DNA from: Sporosarcina sp. P34
GTDB lineage: Bacteria > Bacillota > Bacilli > Bacillales_A > Planococcaceae
Length of the DNA stretch: 39,850 bases
NCBI RefSeq assembly: GCF_002743375.1
Contig: NZ_PDZC01000016.1
Span: 1-39,850 of the forward strand
Direction: 5' to 3'
Shown: in pieces, positions 16,036-24,219 of the stretch
Numbering within the stretch: the first letter of the stretch is position 1
How the letters are laid out: each line of letters begins with the position of its first letter
Position numbers and translations under genes: made by a program
Notes under the pieces: generated by a model
Seen by the model: the letters and a program-made list of their open reading frames with translations, nothing else
Database searches by the model: none
What the model was told of the DNA's origin: nothing

Positions 16036-17196
16036 TTACTTGCCGAAAATACTTTTACCGATAATCTCTTTCATGATCTCAGATGTTCCACCGTAAATCC
16101 TTTGAACCCGAGCATCGACAAAGGCTCTTGCTACAGGGTATTCTTGCATATATCCATAGCCTCCGAACATTTGCAGACAGCCGTCAGCGATTCTTCCTTG
16201 TGCTTCTGTACATGACAACTTCGCCATACTAGCAGTTTCTGTATCCAACTTGTCTTGTTCAATCAGTTCCAAGCATTCATTCACAAATGCTCGGTGTATA
16301 CGCACTTCTGTTTTCATTTCGGCCATTCGGAAACGAGTATTCTGGAATTGACTGATCGGCTTACCAAATGCTTCACGCTCTTTTGCATATTTGATAGTTA
16401 GTTCCATAATTCCTTCCATAGCGCCTTGCGCCCCTATCGCCAGAATGAGTCGCTCTTTTGGAAGTTCTTTCATCAAGATTTCAAATCCTCGATTTAAATT
16501 CCCTAATACTTTTTCTTTAGGTACAAACACATCTTCCATAAAGTGTTCCGAAGTATCACTTGCATGGAGACCTATTTTTTCAAGGTTTTTACCTTTCACA
16601 AACCCTACAGTTGGTAAGTCTACAATGAATAGTGTAGTACCACGCGAACCTGCAACACTTAAGTCTGTTCTGGCCGCTACAATAACAAAATCACAATGTT
16701 GGCCATTGCTGATAAATGTTTTCGATCCATTCAATTTATACATGTTTTTTGATTCATCAAAAACAGCTGATGTTTTGATTCCTTGAAGATCACTTCCTGC
16801 ATTGGGCTCTGTCATGGCGATTGCACCGATCAACTCGCCTGTCGCCATTTTAGGTAAATAATGATTTTTCTGTTCTACCGTTCCTGAAGTCAAAATATAG
16901 TGGGCTACTATATTCGAATGGACAGAGATGTTCCCTGCTATTGCAGGATATTGTAAGTAGCTTAGCTCTTCCACTACGATTGATGAATAGATGAACGGTG
17001 CACCCGTACCTCCATATTTTTCAGGTATATCAATATTCAGTAAACCCTCATCACCTAAGCGATTCCAGAGTTCACGTGGTATGTTTCCACCTTTCTCCCA
17101 TCCCAAATACTCGGGTTCCAATTCTTTTTTTGCAAATCCTTGAATTGATTTGCGAAACAAATTCAACTCATCTTCTATTTTCATATCTACTCGCAT
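16036..17196 (-). CDS. Acyl-CoA dehydrogenase (LCAD/isovaleryl-type)
   Basis: A 386-aa flavoprotein that forms the 2,3-double bond of acyl-CoA and passes electrons to ETF. The signatures are AIAMTEPNAGSDLQGIKTSA, NGSKTFISNG, KEREAFGKPISQFQ and QMFGGYGYMQEYPVARAFVD-ARVQRIYGGTSEI. At the place where medium-chain enzymes have their catalytic Glu (IYEGT) this protein has IYGGT. Instead, Glu at 261/265 (AQGAMEGIMEL) matches the base position of long-chain and isovaleryl-CoA dehydrogenases. ATG 17196 was chosen because ATG 17205 directly abuts AGGAGG. It is the first gene of the operon, about 50 nt downstream of the sigma-54 promoter. Confidence 0.93.
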   Translation of the reverse strand: MRVDMKIEDELNLFRKSIQGFAKKELEPEYLGWEKGGNIPRELWNRLGDEGLLNIDIPEKYGGTGAPFIYSSIVVEELSYLQYPAIAGNISVHSNIVAHYILTSGTVEQKNHYLPKMATGELIGAIAMTEPNAGSDLQGIKTSAVFDESKNMYKLNGSKTFISNGQHCDFVIVAARTDLSVAGSRGTTLFIVDLPTVGFVKGKNLEKIGLHASDTSEHFMEDVFVPKEKVLGNLNRGFEILMKELPKERLILAIGAQGAMEGIMELTIKYAKEREAFGKPISQFQNTRFRMAEMKTEVRIHRAFVNECLELIEQDKLDTETASMAKLSCTEAQGRIADGCLQMFGGYGYMQEYPVARAFVDARVQRIYGGTSEIMKEIIGKSIFGK

Positions 17197-17257
17197 CTCA
17201 TTCATCCTCCTAAGAATTAATTAGTTTTATAAGAAATTTATTTACACTTTTATTATT

Positions 17258-17274
17258 TGCAAGAACCATGCCAG
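17258..17274 (-). promoter_or_regulatory. Sigma-54 (-24/-12) promoter of the beta-oxidation operon
   Basis: Read on the minus strand, CTGGCATGGTTCTTGCA fits TGGCAC-N5-TTGCA with a single change. GG and GC are separated by exactly 10 bases, as sigma-54 requires. The start of transcription would be near 17246, about 50 nt before the first gene. The divergent neighbour encodes a sigma-54 activator, which strongly supports the call. Confidence 0.88.
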
Positions 17275-17319
17275 TTCTTAAAATGCCGGTATATCAAGTG
17301 GAATAAAGAGTCTGAAATA

Positions 17320-17396
17320 AAAAGTGTACACTTTTCTGTAAACTTGACTGTTCACCATGTGATGGGGTTTACACATTGTTGTAAACTAAGTTTACA
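17320..17396. promoter_or_regulatory. Candidate upstream activator sites between operon and activator gene
   Basis: Dense dyad symmetry is seen here: AAAAGTGTACACTTTT (17320-17335, perfect), TGTAAACT (17337-17344), GTTTACA (17367-17373) and TGTAAACTAAGTTTACA (17380-17396, perfect 8-bp arms). They lie about 50-140 bp upstream of the -24 element, the usual place for enhancer-type binding by sigma-54 activators. The last palindrome overlaps the likely promoter of the activator gene. Confidence 0.65.
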
Positions 17397-17407
17397 TATA
17401 GTATGAT
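17379..17407 (+). promoter_or_regulatory. Possible sigma-A promoter of the activator gene
   Basis: TTGTAA and TATGAT are separated by 17 bp and lie 40 bp before the start codon. The TGTAAAC palindrome covers the -35 side, so the activator could repress its own gene. Confidence 0.5.
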
Positions 17408-17445
17408 TATTTTGATTAGTTAAACATGTTAATAGAGGTGATCAA

Positions 17446-19545
17446 ATGCTAGTTCAAGATGTCATGATAAGAGACTTTCCAGTTTGTACAGCTGATCAAT
17501 CTATACAAACTGCTCTCATTCTGTTTTCAGAAATCGATTCCCACATTATCCCTGTAGTAGATGAGTCTTCTAAACTAACTACTATAATTACTAAAAATAA
17601 ATTGTTACAAGCATTGAGAGAAGGAGCCACTACAAAAGAAGCCATATCCAGTTTTCTAACAAAAAACCCCGTATATCTTAAGCCAGAGATGTTGCTTACT
17701 ACCGCTAGAACATTATTGCTTAAGAATAATATTGGTCATGCACCTATTGTGGATGAATTCTCAAAACCTATAGGTCTCCTTTCTACTGCGCAGATCTTAT
17801 GGGCTTACGACTTGAGCTATGAACGGATTCAGAGCCAACTTTCATTGATTTTTGAGAATATGAGTTTTGGACTTTTCTCTGTCGATAAAAACTTCATCAT
17901 TACAACAGCCAATCCGATTGCCGAGGACCTTTTGCATATGACGGCTAGTGAAAATTTGTCGATCAAGGAGATACATGGGCTAGAAGAAATAAACGACTTG
18001 TTGGTGGGAGTTCTAGAACAAAATAAACCTGTCATGAAAAAGAAAATACAGCTCCACAACCACATTTTAATTGTTCAGTGCTACCCCTTATACGAGAAAG
18101 AAAAATTAGTAGGCTCGATGGTTATCACGGATGACTGGACCAATTTCGAGAAAATCGCAAATGAATTACGATTCTCGAAAGAATGGGAAGAAAAGTTGCA
18201 CAGCGCGATAGAGATGGCCTATGATGGATTGATTTTAGTCGATTATGATGGAGTCATTACTATGGTCAATAAAGGCTTCAGCGACTTATTTTCTGTCAAC
18301 GAGAATGAGATTCTAGGAAAGCCGGCTTCAGAGTGGTTTCCAGAATTAGGTTTCTCCGAAGTATTATCCACCGGTGTAAAGATAACAAATTCAGCTAAAT
18401 TAATTCATGATACACAATGTCTTATTACGATTCGACCTATTAAAAACAATGAACAAATTATTGGAGGGATATGCAAAGTAACGTATCGAGGCTTAAAGCA
18501 GTTACAAGAAGCTTTAAAAAAGGTATCAACACTGGAACAGCAACTGAGTCACTACCAAAAAGAGCTCGGTGATTTAAAAGGAACGAAATATTCATTCGCC
18601 GATATCGTTGGGGAATCCTATATTATCCAACAAGCGAAAAACACAGCTGCTTCAGCTGCCAGCAGTACTTCGACAGTACTATTACTTGGAGAAAGTGGGA
18701 CCGGAAAAGAATTATTTGCACACGGTATCCATGCATCCTCTTCACAAATGGGAAGATTCATTCAGGTGAATTGCTCGGCTATACCACACGAATTGATGGA
18801 ATCTGAGTTCTTTGGTTACGAAGACGGAGCATTCACAGGGGCAAAAAAAGGAGGGAAAAAAGGGAAACTTGAAATGGCACAAAACGGCACACTCTTCCTG
18901 GATGAAATTGGGGATATGCCGCTTGCTCTTCAATCAAAACTTTTGCGTGTCTTGCAAGAAAAAGAGTTCGAACCTATTGGTGGGCATCGTGTTGTCAATT
19001 TGCAAACCAAGATTATTGCAGCTACAAATAAAAACTTGGAAGAGCTAGTTAGCGAAGGGAAGTTTCGAGAGGACTTATTTTATCGTCTGAATGTTATTAG
19101 AATCGATATTCCTCCCCTGAGAAAGCGGCTGGATGATTTGCCGGATATCGTACATTCAATAATCAATAGACTGAAAAAATCTGAATTTGATTTGCAAGGA
19201 ATTACACATTCCGCTATGACGAAACTCATCAGCTATCAATGGCCCGGCAACATAAGAGAGTTGCATAATATTATCGAACGCGCCGCAAATTTAACGGAAG
19301 ATGGTTATATTGATGTCCACCATATACCAAAAAGCCTCGGATCATCTACTTCTCATCGCATCGAAAGCTCGCAAAGTGCACTCTCGTATTCTCAAGATAC
19401 CGTTGCCGTATATAAGCACAGTGAAAAAGAGAGGATCGAATCCGCCCTGGTCATGGCCAATGGAAATAAAGCAAGAGCGAGCCGAGATCTCGGAATTAGT
19501 CGGACATGGCTCTATAAAAAGATTCGAGAGTACGGCATTGAGTGA
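17446..19545 (+). CDS. Sigma-54-dependent transcriptional activator (CBS-CBS-PAS-PAS-AAA+-HTH)
   Basis: This 699-aa enhancer-binding protein has two CBS domains (about 1-60 and 66-120), a PAS domain near 130-235 (FENMSFGLFSVDKNFIITTA), a second at 250-345 (AIEMAYDGLILVDYDGVITM), a short coiled coil (350-378) and an AAA+ domain. In the AAA+ domain, Walker A is GESGTGK at 415-421, the sigma-54 contact loop GAFTGA at 461-466, Walker B GTLFLDEIGD at 481-490 and the arginine region FREDLFYRLN. The C-terminus is a Fis-type helix-turn-helix (NKARASRDLGISRTWLYKKI). All parts for ATP-driven opening of sigma-54 promoters are present. CBS pairs usually bind adenine nucleotides and PAS a ligand, so it may read energy state or an acyl-CoA; this is inference. 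It is divergent from the operon it most likely controls. Confidence 0.95.
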   Translation: MLVQDVMIRDFPVCTADQSIQTALILFSEIDSHIIPVVDESSKLTTIITKNKLLQALREGATTKEAISSFLTKNPVYLKPEMLLTTARTLLLKNNIGHAPIVDEFSKPIGLLSTAQILWAYDLSYERIQSQLSLIFENMSFGLFSVDKNFIITTANPIAEDLLHMTASENLSIKEIHGLEEINDLLVGVLEQNKPVMKKKIQLHNHILIVQCYPLYEKEKLVGSMVITDDWTNFEKIANELRFSKEWEEKLHSAIEMAYDGLILVDYDGVITMVNKGFSDLFSVNENEILGKPASEWFPELGFSEVLSTGVKITNSAKLIHDTQCLITIRPIKNNEQIIGGICKVTYRGLKQLQEALKKVSTLEQQLSHYQKELGDLKGTKYSFADIVGESYIIQQAKNTAASAASSTSTVLLLGESGTGKELFAHGIHASSSQMGRFIQVNCSAIPHELMESEFFGYEDGAFTGAKKGGKKGKLEMAQNGTLFLDEIGDMPLALQSKLLRVLQEKEFEPIGGHRVVNLQTKIIAATNKNLEELVSEGKFREDLFYRLNVIRIDIPPLRKRLDDLPDIVHSIINRLKKSEFDLQGITHSAMTKLISYQWPGNIRELHNIIERAANLTEDGYIDVHHIPKSLGSSTSHRIESSQSALSYSQDTVAVYKHSEKERIESALVMANGNKARASRDLGISRTWLYKKIREYGIE

Positions 19546-19571
19546 GCATTCTGCCTTTTTCAGGCAGCAAG

Positions 19572-19602
19572 AACTGCGATAGGCTTTTCAGCTATTGCAG
19601 TT
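19572..19602 (+). terminator. Hairpin after the activator gene
   Basis: AACTGCGATAG pairs with CTATTGCAGTT (one G-U) about 27 nt after the stop, with TTTTTT following some 14 nt later. A smaller hairpin (TGCC TTTTTCA GGCA) precedes it. Confidence 0.6.
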
Positions 19603-19864
19603 TACAGGAGAGTGGTTTTTTCGAGTGAAAATCATCAAATTTATTTGTTGAAAACTCTTTAATCTAGTTTTATGTTTACACTCTCTCATTAATCGTTGCC
19701 GGTATCTTATAATATATCGATTGTTTCAAAATCTCTTTAGAGGTAACGGTCGAATTATCTAGCTAGGGAATACCCAACGCTTTCAGAAACATTAATGTTA
19801 CTTGTTCCCGAATCATGGCTCCAGCTATTTATGAAGCAACTATTAAGTATATCAATACGTAAAG
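19603..19864. other. Intergenic stretch, no gene recognised
   Basis: AT-rich DNA between the activator gene and repeat copy C. A short minus-strand frame (MIREQVTLMFLKALGIP) is visible near 19765-19820 but has no support as a gene. Confidence 0.3.
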
Positions 19865-19912
19865 AGGTGCCAGGTCTCGATACTATTCTAAATTTTGTGT
19901 AGACCTGGTACA
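19865..19912. repeat. Palindromic repeat, copy C
   Basis: The arms AGGTGCCAGGTCT and AGACCTGGTACAT-like surround a centre with ACTATTCTAAATT. It is the same family as copies A and B and sits just after the 3' end of the SLH pseudogene. Confidence 0.7.
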
Positions 19913-19938
19913 TTACTTCTCATCGTCACATACACTTC

Positions 19939-20890
19939 TCAATGATCCGACTCCTTCACGCCCCCAGCCTCTACATGAATGATCGACCCAATCTGTTCAA
20001 CCTTTACAAATACGCCAGTATAAACAGGTGTAAAACATTGACCTGTGTGGTTGGAACCTTCACAAAATCTGTCCCTGATGACTATATGCTCGTATTCAAT
20101 CTCATCGTAGCCTGCCGATTTGCCGGTGAAGTAGAACATATTGGCACCCTGCTCCCTTGTAATATCGGAGATCTGCTCATAATTCTTAGATCTAATGCTG
20201 TACTTTCCGATATCGTATTTGTCCACTCTACCATATGAATCTGTCGGCTGGTCCTTCAAAGTGCGTATCGAATACCACTTTGAATAAACCAGAACTGATT
20301 TCACGGTCTGTAATCGATTGGATGAATTCCCATCCAATATCACTTGTTTCGAACATCACCACATTTGAGGGCTTCACATCTTCAGTAGCTTTGATCATCT
20401 TCGCTGCTTTCCCTCTCGTAATTTCTCTATTCGAGCTAAATGTGGAAGGCGTCGTTCCCGCTGTAATGCCCAGTTCAATGCCATTTGACCTCGTTTGATC
20501 GCGGATCATTCGAATCGTATCGTCCGTACCCATAGCCTCCGATAATCCCTTTTCCCGCCATCGCAGCGATCGCTTTATAATAGCCGTTCGCTTTAGACAC
20601 GTCTTTGAAATTAGGATTCTTGATAATGTCTGTATCAAGCTTGATTATCTTCCCAATAATCGCTGCAGCTTATCCTCTCGTAATCGAATGGCTCGGTTTG
20701 AACGTACTATCCGGATATCCTCCGATAATATCGCGCTCTGCCAGCTCATTTACCGCCTGTGCGAAATGCTTCGACGAAGGTACATCTTTAAACAATTGCT
20801 TGACTGCTGCCGAGCTAGATAATGGTAAGCTACGCGCAATCAGCAATGCGACCAGAGCTGTCTTGATTATTCTTTTCGCTTTATTTCTCT
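19939..20890 (-). pseudogene. S-layer-homology (SLH) domain surface protein, decayed
   Basis: Pieces in several frames make one secreted protein: a signal peptide (KAKRIIKTALVALLIARSLP), an SLH repeat (HFAQAVNELAERDIIGGYPD then STFKPSHSITRG), a second (YYKAIAAMAGKGIIGGYGYG) and a third (GITAGTTPSTFSSNREITRG-KAAKMI). A C-terminal domain follows (KYDIGKYSIRSKNYEQISDI, FCEGSNHTGQCFTPVYTGVF). Damage is extensive: TAA at 20670-20672 where ITRGQAAA is expected (CAA to TAA), at least two frameshifts near 20500-20540 and 20300, and no start codon behind the GGAGAG at about 20889. SLH repeats attach proteins to pyruvylated wall polymer. A related C-terminal relic is at 7965-8110. Confidence 0.85.
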
Positions 20891-21161
20891 CCTTTTATTC
20901 TTAAATAACCTGATTATATTCAGGTTGCCGTCTGTTTTTTGCAATGTAGATAAGGAGAAAGCGAAAAAATTTCAAAACTTTTATATTATCTTTTATAGAT
21001 AATGTCTTTTTCGATAGTTTTCTGCTGAAGCAAATTCTGCTTTCTATCTTCTCTAAATATCCTAACCAGCAATCCATCGCTATTTTCACCCATACAACGT
21101 ATAATAAGAACAGCAGAAGAAGAATCCATTCTTCCTTTAGTAAAAAAAGAGGTGCAATTAC

Positions 21162-21590
21162 TTGAAACAGTTTGAAACAGCATTACCTGAGCAGTATCAA
21201 TCATTAAAGAAACAGGCCAATTATACGTCTAGCTGGCGAGAGCGTTTGGAAGCAGTCAACATATTATCGGATTATCAACATGACAAAGTCATAGATTTAT
21301 TAAAAAATCGCATGCAGCATGATACTGTCCACCAGGTGCAATTAGCAGCTTATGAGGCACTTGTGGCGTTTGGCGAGGACGTAGAGAAGCCATCACCAGC
21401 ACGCTTTGATATTATCAAAAACACAGACAAAATCTTTCTTCGCGTGAAAAAGAGCTTGCCGAAGGATCATACTGTGGCAGACTTTGCGGATAAATTAAAA
21501 CGTATGCGTGTAGATGTCTTTGATGCGTATGAAGGCGATAAAGGTGCAGAATTTATGAATTGGTTAGAGGAACGTTGGGCAAAACTGTAA
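21162..21590 (+). CDS. HEAT-repeat-like domain protein
   Basis: A 142-aa soluble protein starting at TTG 21162 with AGAGGTG 7 nt upstream. Residues 25-75 (SWRERLEAVNILSDYQHDKV, LLKNRMQHDTVHQVQLAAYEALVAFG) form two helical HEAT-like repeats. The C-terminal half is a charged helical segment ending NWLEERWAKL. Similar small proteins are known as hypothetical HEAT-repeat proteins in Bacillales; no function is known. The gene has its own terminator. Confidence 0.75.
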   Translation: MKQFETALPEQYQSLKKQANYTSSWRERLEAVNILSDYQHDKVIDLLKNRMQHDTVHQVQLAAYEALVAFGEDVEKPSPARFDIIKNTDKIFLRVKKSLPKDHTVADFADKLKRMRVDVFDAYEGDKGAEFMNWLEERWAKL

Positions 21591-21616
21591 TACGTAGTTT
21601 TGCGATGTATGTAGGA

Positions 21617-21656
21617 AAGTCATTCTCTCCGCTTGTGGAGGGTATGGCTTTTTCTT
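21617..21656 (+). terminator. Terminator of the HEAT-like gene
   Basis: AAGTCAT-CTCTCC pairs with GGAGGGTATGGCTT (with G-U pairs) around GCTTGT, followed by TTTTTC. Confidence 0.7.
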
Positions 21657-21671
21657 ATTAATAAAAGCATC

Positions 21672-22388
21672 TCATTTATTGTTCCGTAGCTGTCTTCTAT
21701 TTTTCTTTGTTGCCAAATCTGCCAGCCTTACCGGGATAGGTAATCGACTTTCGCTATTTATTAATGCCTCCGTGATAGTAGTGGCCGTTGGTAAGTCTAT
21801 ATAGTTCCCACATGAAACAAATATAGGTTTTACATCTTGATGTGTTCGTAAAACTCTGCCGTATATCTTGTTATTAATGATGATATCCGCAAAAGAGCCC
21901 GCCCTATTTTTGGGCATTTCAAATTCGGCATCAGCTATTTTCAAGTAACTTTTGGCAATACCGATCGTTGGTTTATTTAGAAAGAAAGAAGCATGCGTTG
22001 CGATTCCCATATGCCGCGGATGCAAATAGCCATTGCCATCAAACATAAATAGATCTGGCGTATGTGTAAGCTTTTGGGCCGCTTCAATCACTAGGGGAAG
22101 TTCCCGAAATGCCAAATATCCTGGTATATAAGGGACTACGACCATTCCGTTGCTATGTGTTTCTTCAATCACCGCCTTTGTCGCATAGTCCATGACGATT
22201 ATGCTACAAACACCCCATTCAATTCCTTCATCTTCCCAGTAAGCTACATCCACACCCGCAATGAACTGGATATCAGTAGCAGTCAATCTGTTTACCTTAC
22301 TTATCTTTTCTTTTAAATTGGTTTGAATGGCATTCCATTTATTATTGTCGGTTGATAGCGGATGGATATCCTGTATGTGTATGTTCAT
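21672..22388 (-). CDS. nfi: Endonuclease V
   Basis: A 238-aa protein with all hallmarks of endonuclease V, which nicks DNA near deaminated bases such as hypoxanthine. It has a metal-binding Asp in IAGVDVAYW, Glu in VPYIPGYLAFRELP, Asp in LFMFDGNGYLHPRHMGIATH and the IGIAKS segment. The conserved DGNGxxHPRxxGxAxH block is complete. Length is normal, with a short extra N-terminus. ATG 22388 is only one base from AGGAGG, which is tight, but no better in-frame start is seen. It stands alone. Confidence 0.93.
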   Translation of the reverse strand: MNIHIQDIHPLSTDNNKWNAIQTNLKEKISKVNRLTATDIQFIAGVDVAYWEDEGIEWGVCSIIVMDYATKAVIEETHSNGMVVVPYIPGYLAFRELPLVIEAAQKLTHTPDLFMFDGNGYLHPRHMGIATHASFFLNKPTIGIAKSYLKIADAEFEMPKNRAGSFADIIINNKIYGRVLRTHQDVKPIFVSCGNYIDLPTATTITEALINSESRLPIPVRLADLATKKNRRQLRNNK

Positions 22389-22500
22389 TCCTCCTAGACA
22401 ATTTAATTATATAATTCTATCGAGAAATCGATTAGCTTCCTTTTATCCATAATATGTTCGTTATTATGTATATATATACTCCGACCCGTTAATGGTGTGT

Positions 22501-23108
22501 TCATTTCTTAAAGCGTATTAATTTGTATTTAAATAAAAACGTCATCCCAATATTCATGATGAAATGAACAAATATCGGTACTAGCAGATTATTTGTTTTA
22601 AAATAGATCGAACCAAAAACTACGCTCGGAATGCTGATATCAGTAACATAATGGGCTTTTTAAAATATTGGATATGAAAGACCAAAAATAATCCGGTCGT
22701 TAATAGAATGGCCGTCCACTCGTGGGATGTATATAAGAAAAGTACATTTTGAATGATGCCCCTAAATAATGTCTCTTCAAACAGTGCTGCTATAAACATA
22801 AGAGTAAAAATCCTTGGTAGTGAATCGTCTTGGTATGTATGATTGTTATCGTCGATAAAATTCGATGGAATAGTTAAAGTCAAGACGACTCCGAATAGTA
22901 ATAAGGCAATAGATGCAACACCTAAAATCATGAGAGATTCGATTGGTCGATCAAACGAAAGTAGATTTTGTATTGTAAGTACATCGTAAATTAAAAGGGC
23001 AATGATGATAGCAAAACAAACGAACGTAAATGAAGAAAATACAACCATCATGTCTTTGGTTGCGGGATTATGCGTGCTGTTTTCGGACCTATTCTAAGCT
23101 TGATCCAT
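22501..23108 (-). pseudogene. CPBP family intramembrane protease-like gene, broken twice
   Basis: The original start is ATG 23108 with GAGAGG upstream, but codon 5 is TAG (MDQA-stop; CAG or CAA expected). Downstream, MMVVFSSFTFVCFAIIIALL opens a hydrophobic protein with the CPBP (ABI) motif EETLFRGII and a second motif FHIQYF. Near 22632 the frame is lost; the correct continuation in another frame is VVFGSIYFKTNNLLVPIFVH-FIMN, the third CPBP motif with its His, ending at TGA 22501-22503. These proteins are membrane-embedded, Rce1-related proteases or bacteriocin-immunity factors. With a nonsense codon and a frameshift it is probably dead, although reinitiation at 23051 could give a truncated product. 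Confidence 0.75.
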
Positions 23109-23196
23109 TTATATGACTTCCTCTCTAGATGACGTCACCCAAACTGAATTACTATCTAGTAATTCTTAAACTTAATAAAATGGTTAGCTTTATGAG

Positions 23197-23232
23197 AACA
23201 GGCATAATCCTTATTGAAGAATTATGCCTGTT
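23197..23232. terminator. Hairpin between the CPBP relic and a membrane gene
   Basis: A 12-bp perfect stem AACAGGCATAAT / ATTATGCCTGTT lies right after the stop of the minus-strand gene at 23247. The following T-run is weak. Confidence 0.55.
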
Positions 23233-23246
23233 AATAGAATAACCTT

Positions 23247-23564
23247 TCATTTTTTCGGGAGGGCTCCATTCGTTATCTTATTCATCGCCTTATCTGATAG
23301 CGTTCCAATGCAGGATAGAACAAGGAAAACTATGACGATGAAAGAGAAAGACTGCAAAAAGAAATTCGAAAACTTTGCCGCCAACCAATTTCCACCGTAA
23401 AAAATGAGGGTCGTTATAGCTAGTACCGTAAGAATAAAATTGATCGTCACACCTATAAGTTGGCTTGTATGTAGTTTTTTAATCTCTCTCCAAGTTTCTT
23501 TGTCTTTTATGAAATTACGTATCACTAGCAATACAAGTAATGAAATCAATACAAGATCGTTCAT
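23247..23564 (-). CDS. Hypothetical membrane protein
   Basis: About 105 aa from ATG 23564 (MNDLVLISLLVLLVIRNFI), chosen because AGGAGGG lies just upstream and within the longer frame. It has three likely membrane helices (1-17, 33-52 and 64-88) with a basic loop (KDKETWREIKKLHTSQLIG) and a lysine-ended tail. Family not recognised; its hydrophobic layout resembles small DUF membrane proteins of Bacillales. Confidence 0.65.
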   Translation of the reverse strand: MNDLVLISLLVLLVIRNFIKDKETWREIKKLHTSQLIGVTINFILTVLAITTLIFYGGNWLAAKFSNFFLQSFSFIVIVFLVLSCIGTLSDKAMNKITNGALPKK

Positions 23565-23629
23565 GATATCCCTCCTCATGCAGCGAGCAATTCTTTTGTA
23601 GCTTAGAACTTTACAGAATACCCAAACCC

Positions 23630-24025
23630 TTAATCAAAACTTATCCCATCAGCGCCACATCTCAATTTAAAAAAGTATTGAATACTCTCATTCTCACATT
23701 CAATCGTATCATGTAGTTTCCGCAATGTTCTCTTACCTACTCCTCTGTCCACTATAGCTAGGATTTTCAAATAGACATCACGTGAACTTAAAGATGCTTC
23801 TATTGGCGAGTTCAAGTACTCCTCCAATGCACCAAAAAAATAATATTGGGCTAAGATACCCTCTGCTTTAACTATTTCATGAGCTTGTAATGAAACTTCT
23901 ACATGTAAATCTTGTTCATCGATATCGTATTCAATATTTTGTTTCTCTCTACTATCCCAATCTCTTTTATACATTGCCCTTTCCGCAGTAATTGTACTCA
24001 TACTTTGTTTTTCTTGTTTATACAC
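23630..24025 (-). CDS. SF0329-family-like protein, probably lacking its N-terminus
   Basis: A 131-aa frame, acidic and soluble. The region ILAQYYFFGALEEYLNSPIE, LAIVDRGVGKRTLRKL and FFKLRCGADGI resembles the C-terminal half of the Bacillales SF0329 family, as I remember it. Those proteins are longer at the N-terminus. Here the frame begins with GTG 24025 (or ATG 24001) without a visible ribosome site, so this may be a truncated or frameshifted gene. Function unknown. Confidence 0.5.
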   Translation of the reverse strand: MYKQEKQSMSTITAERAMYKRDWDSREKQNIEYDIDEQDLHVEVSLQAHEIVKAEGILAQYYFFGALEEYLNSPIEASLSSRDVYLKILAIVDRGVGKRTLRKLHDTIECENESIQYFFKLRCGADGISFD

Positions 24026-24219
24026 TGTGATAACAGCCTATCCTAATTGATTTTGGGCTTTGAGATAATTAATAATATGATAATTTATCCGATCTTGTAA
24101 CAATCACAGGTGAAAATTTTTTTCACTTTACTCCATTTCAGTCTAAACATATTCCACCTCGTATCTAAAAATCTTGTACTATTCTTTTGGCGCACCCATT
24201 TTTAAAATGTAAATATTCT

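Noticed and set aside
19942..20904. Plus-strand frames of 87-99 aa across the SLH region
   Set aside because: They are antisense to the SLH repeats, which carry the recognisable protein sequence on the minus strand.
20986..21204. 72-aa minus-strand frame upstream of the HEAT-like gene
   Set aside because: No ribosome site, low-complexity sequence, and it overlaps the promoter and start of the plus-strand gene.
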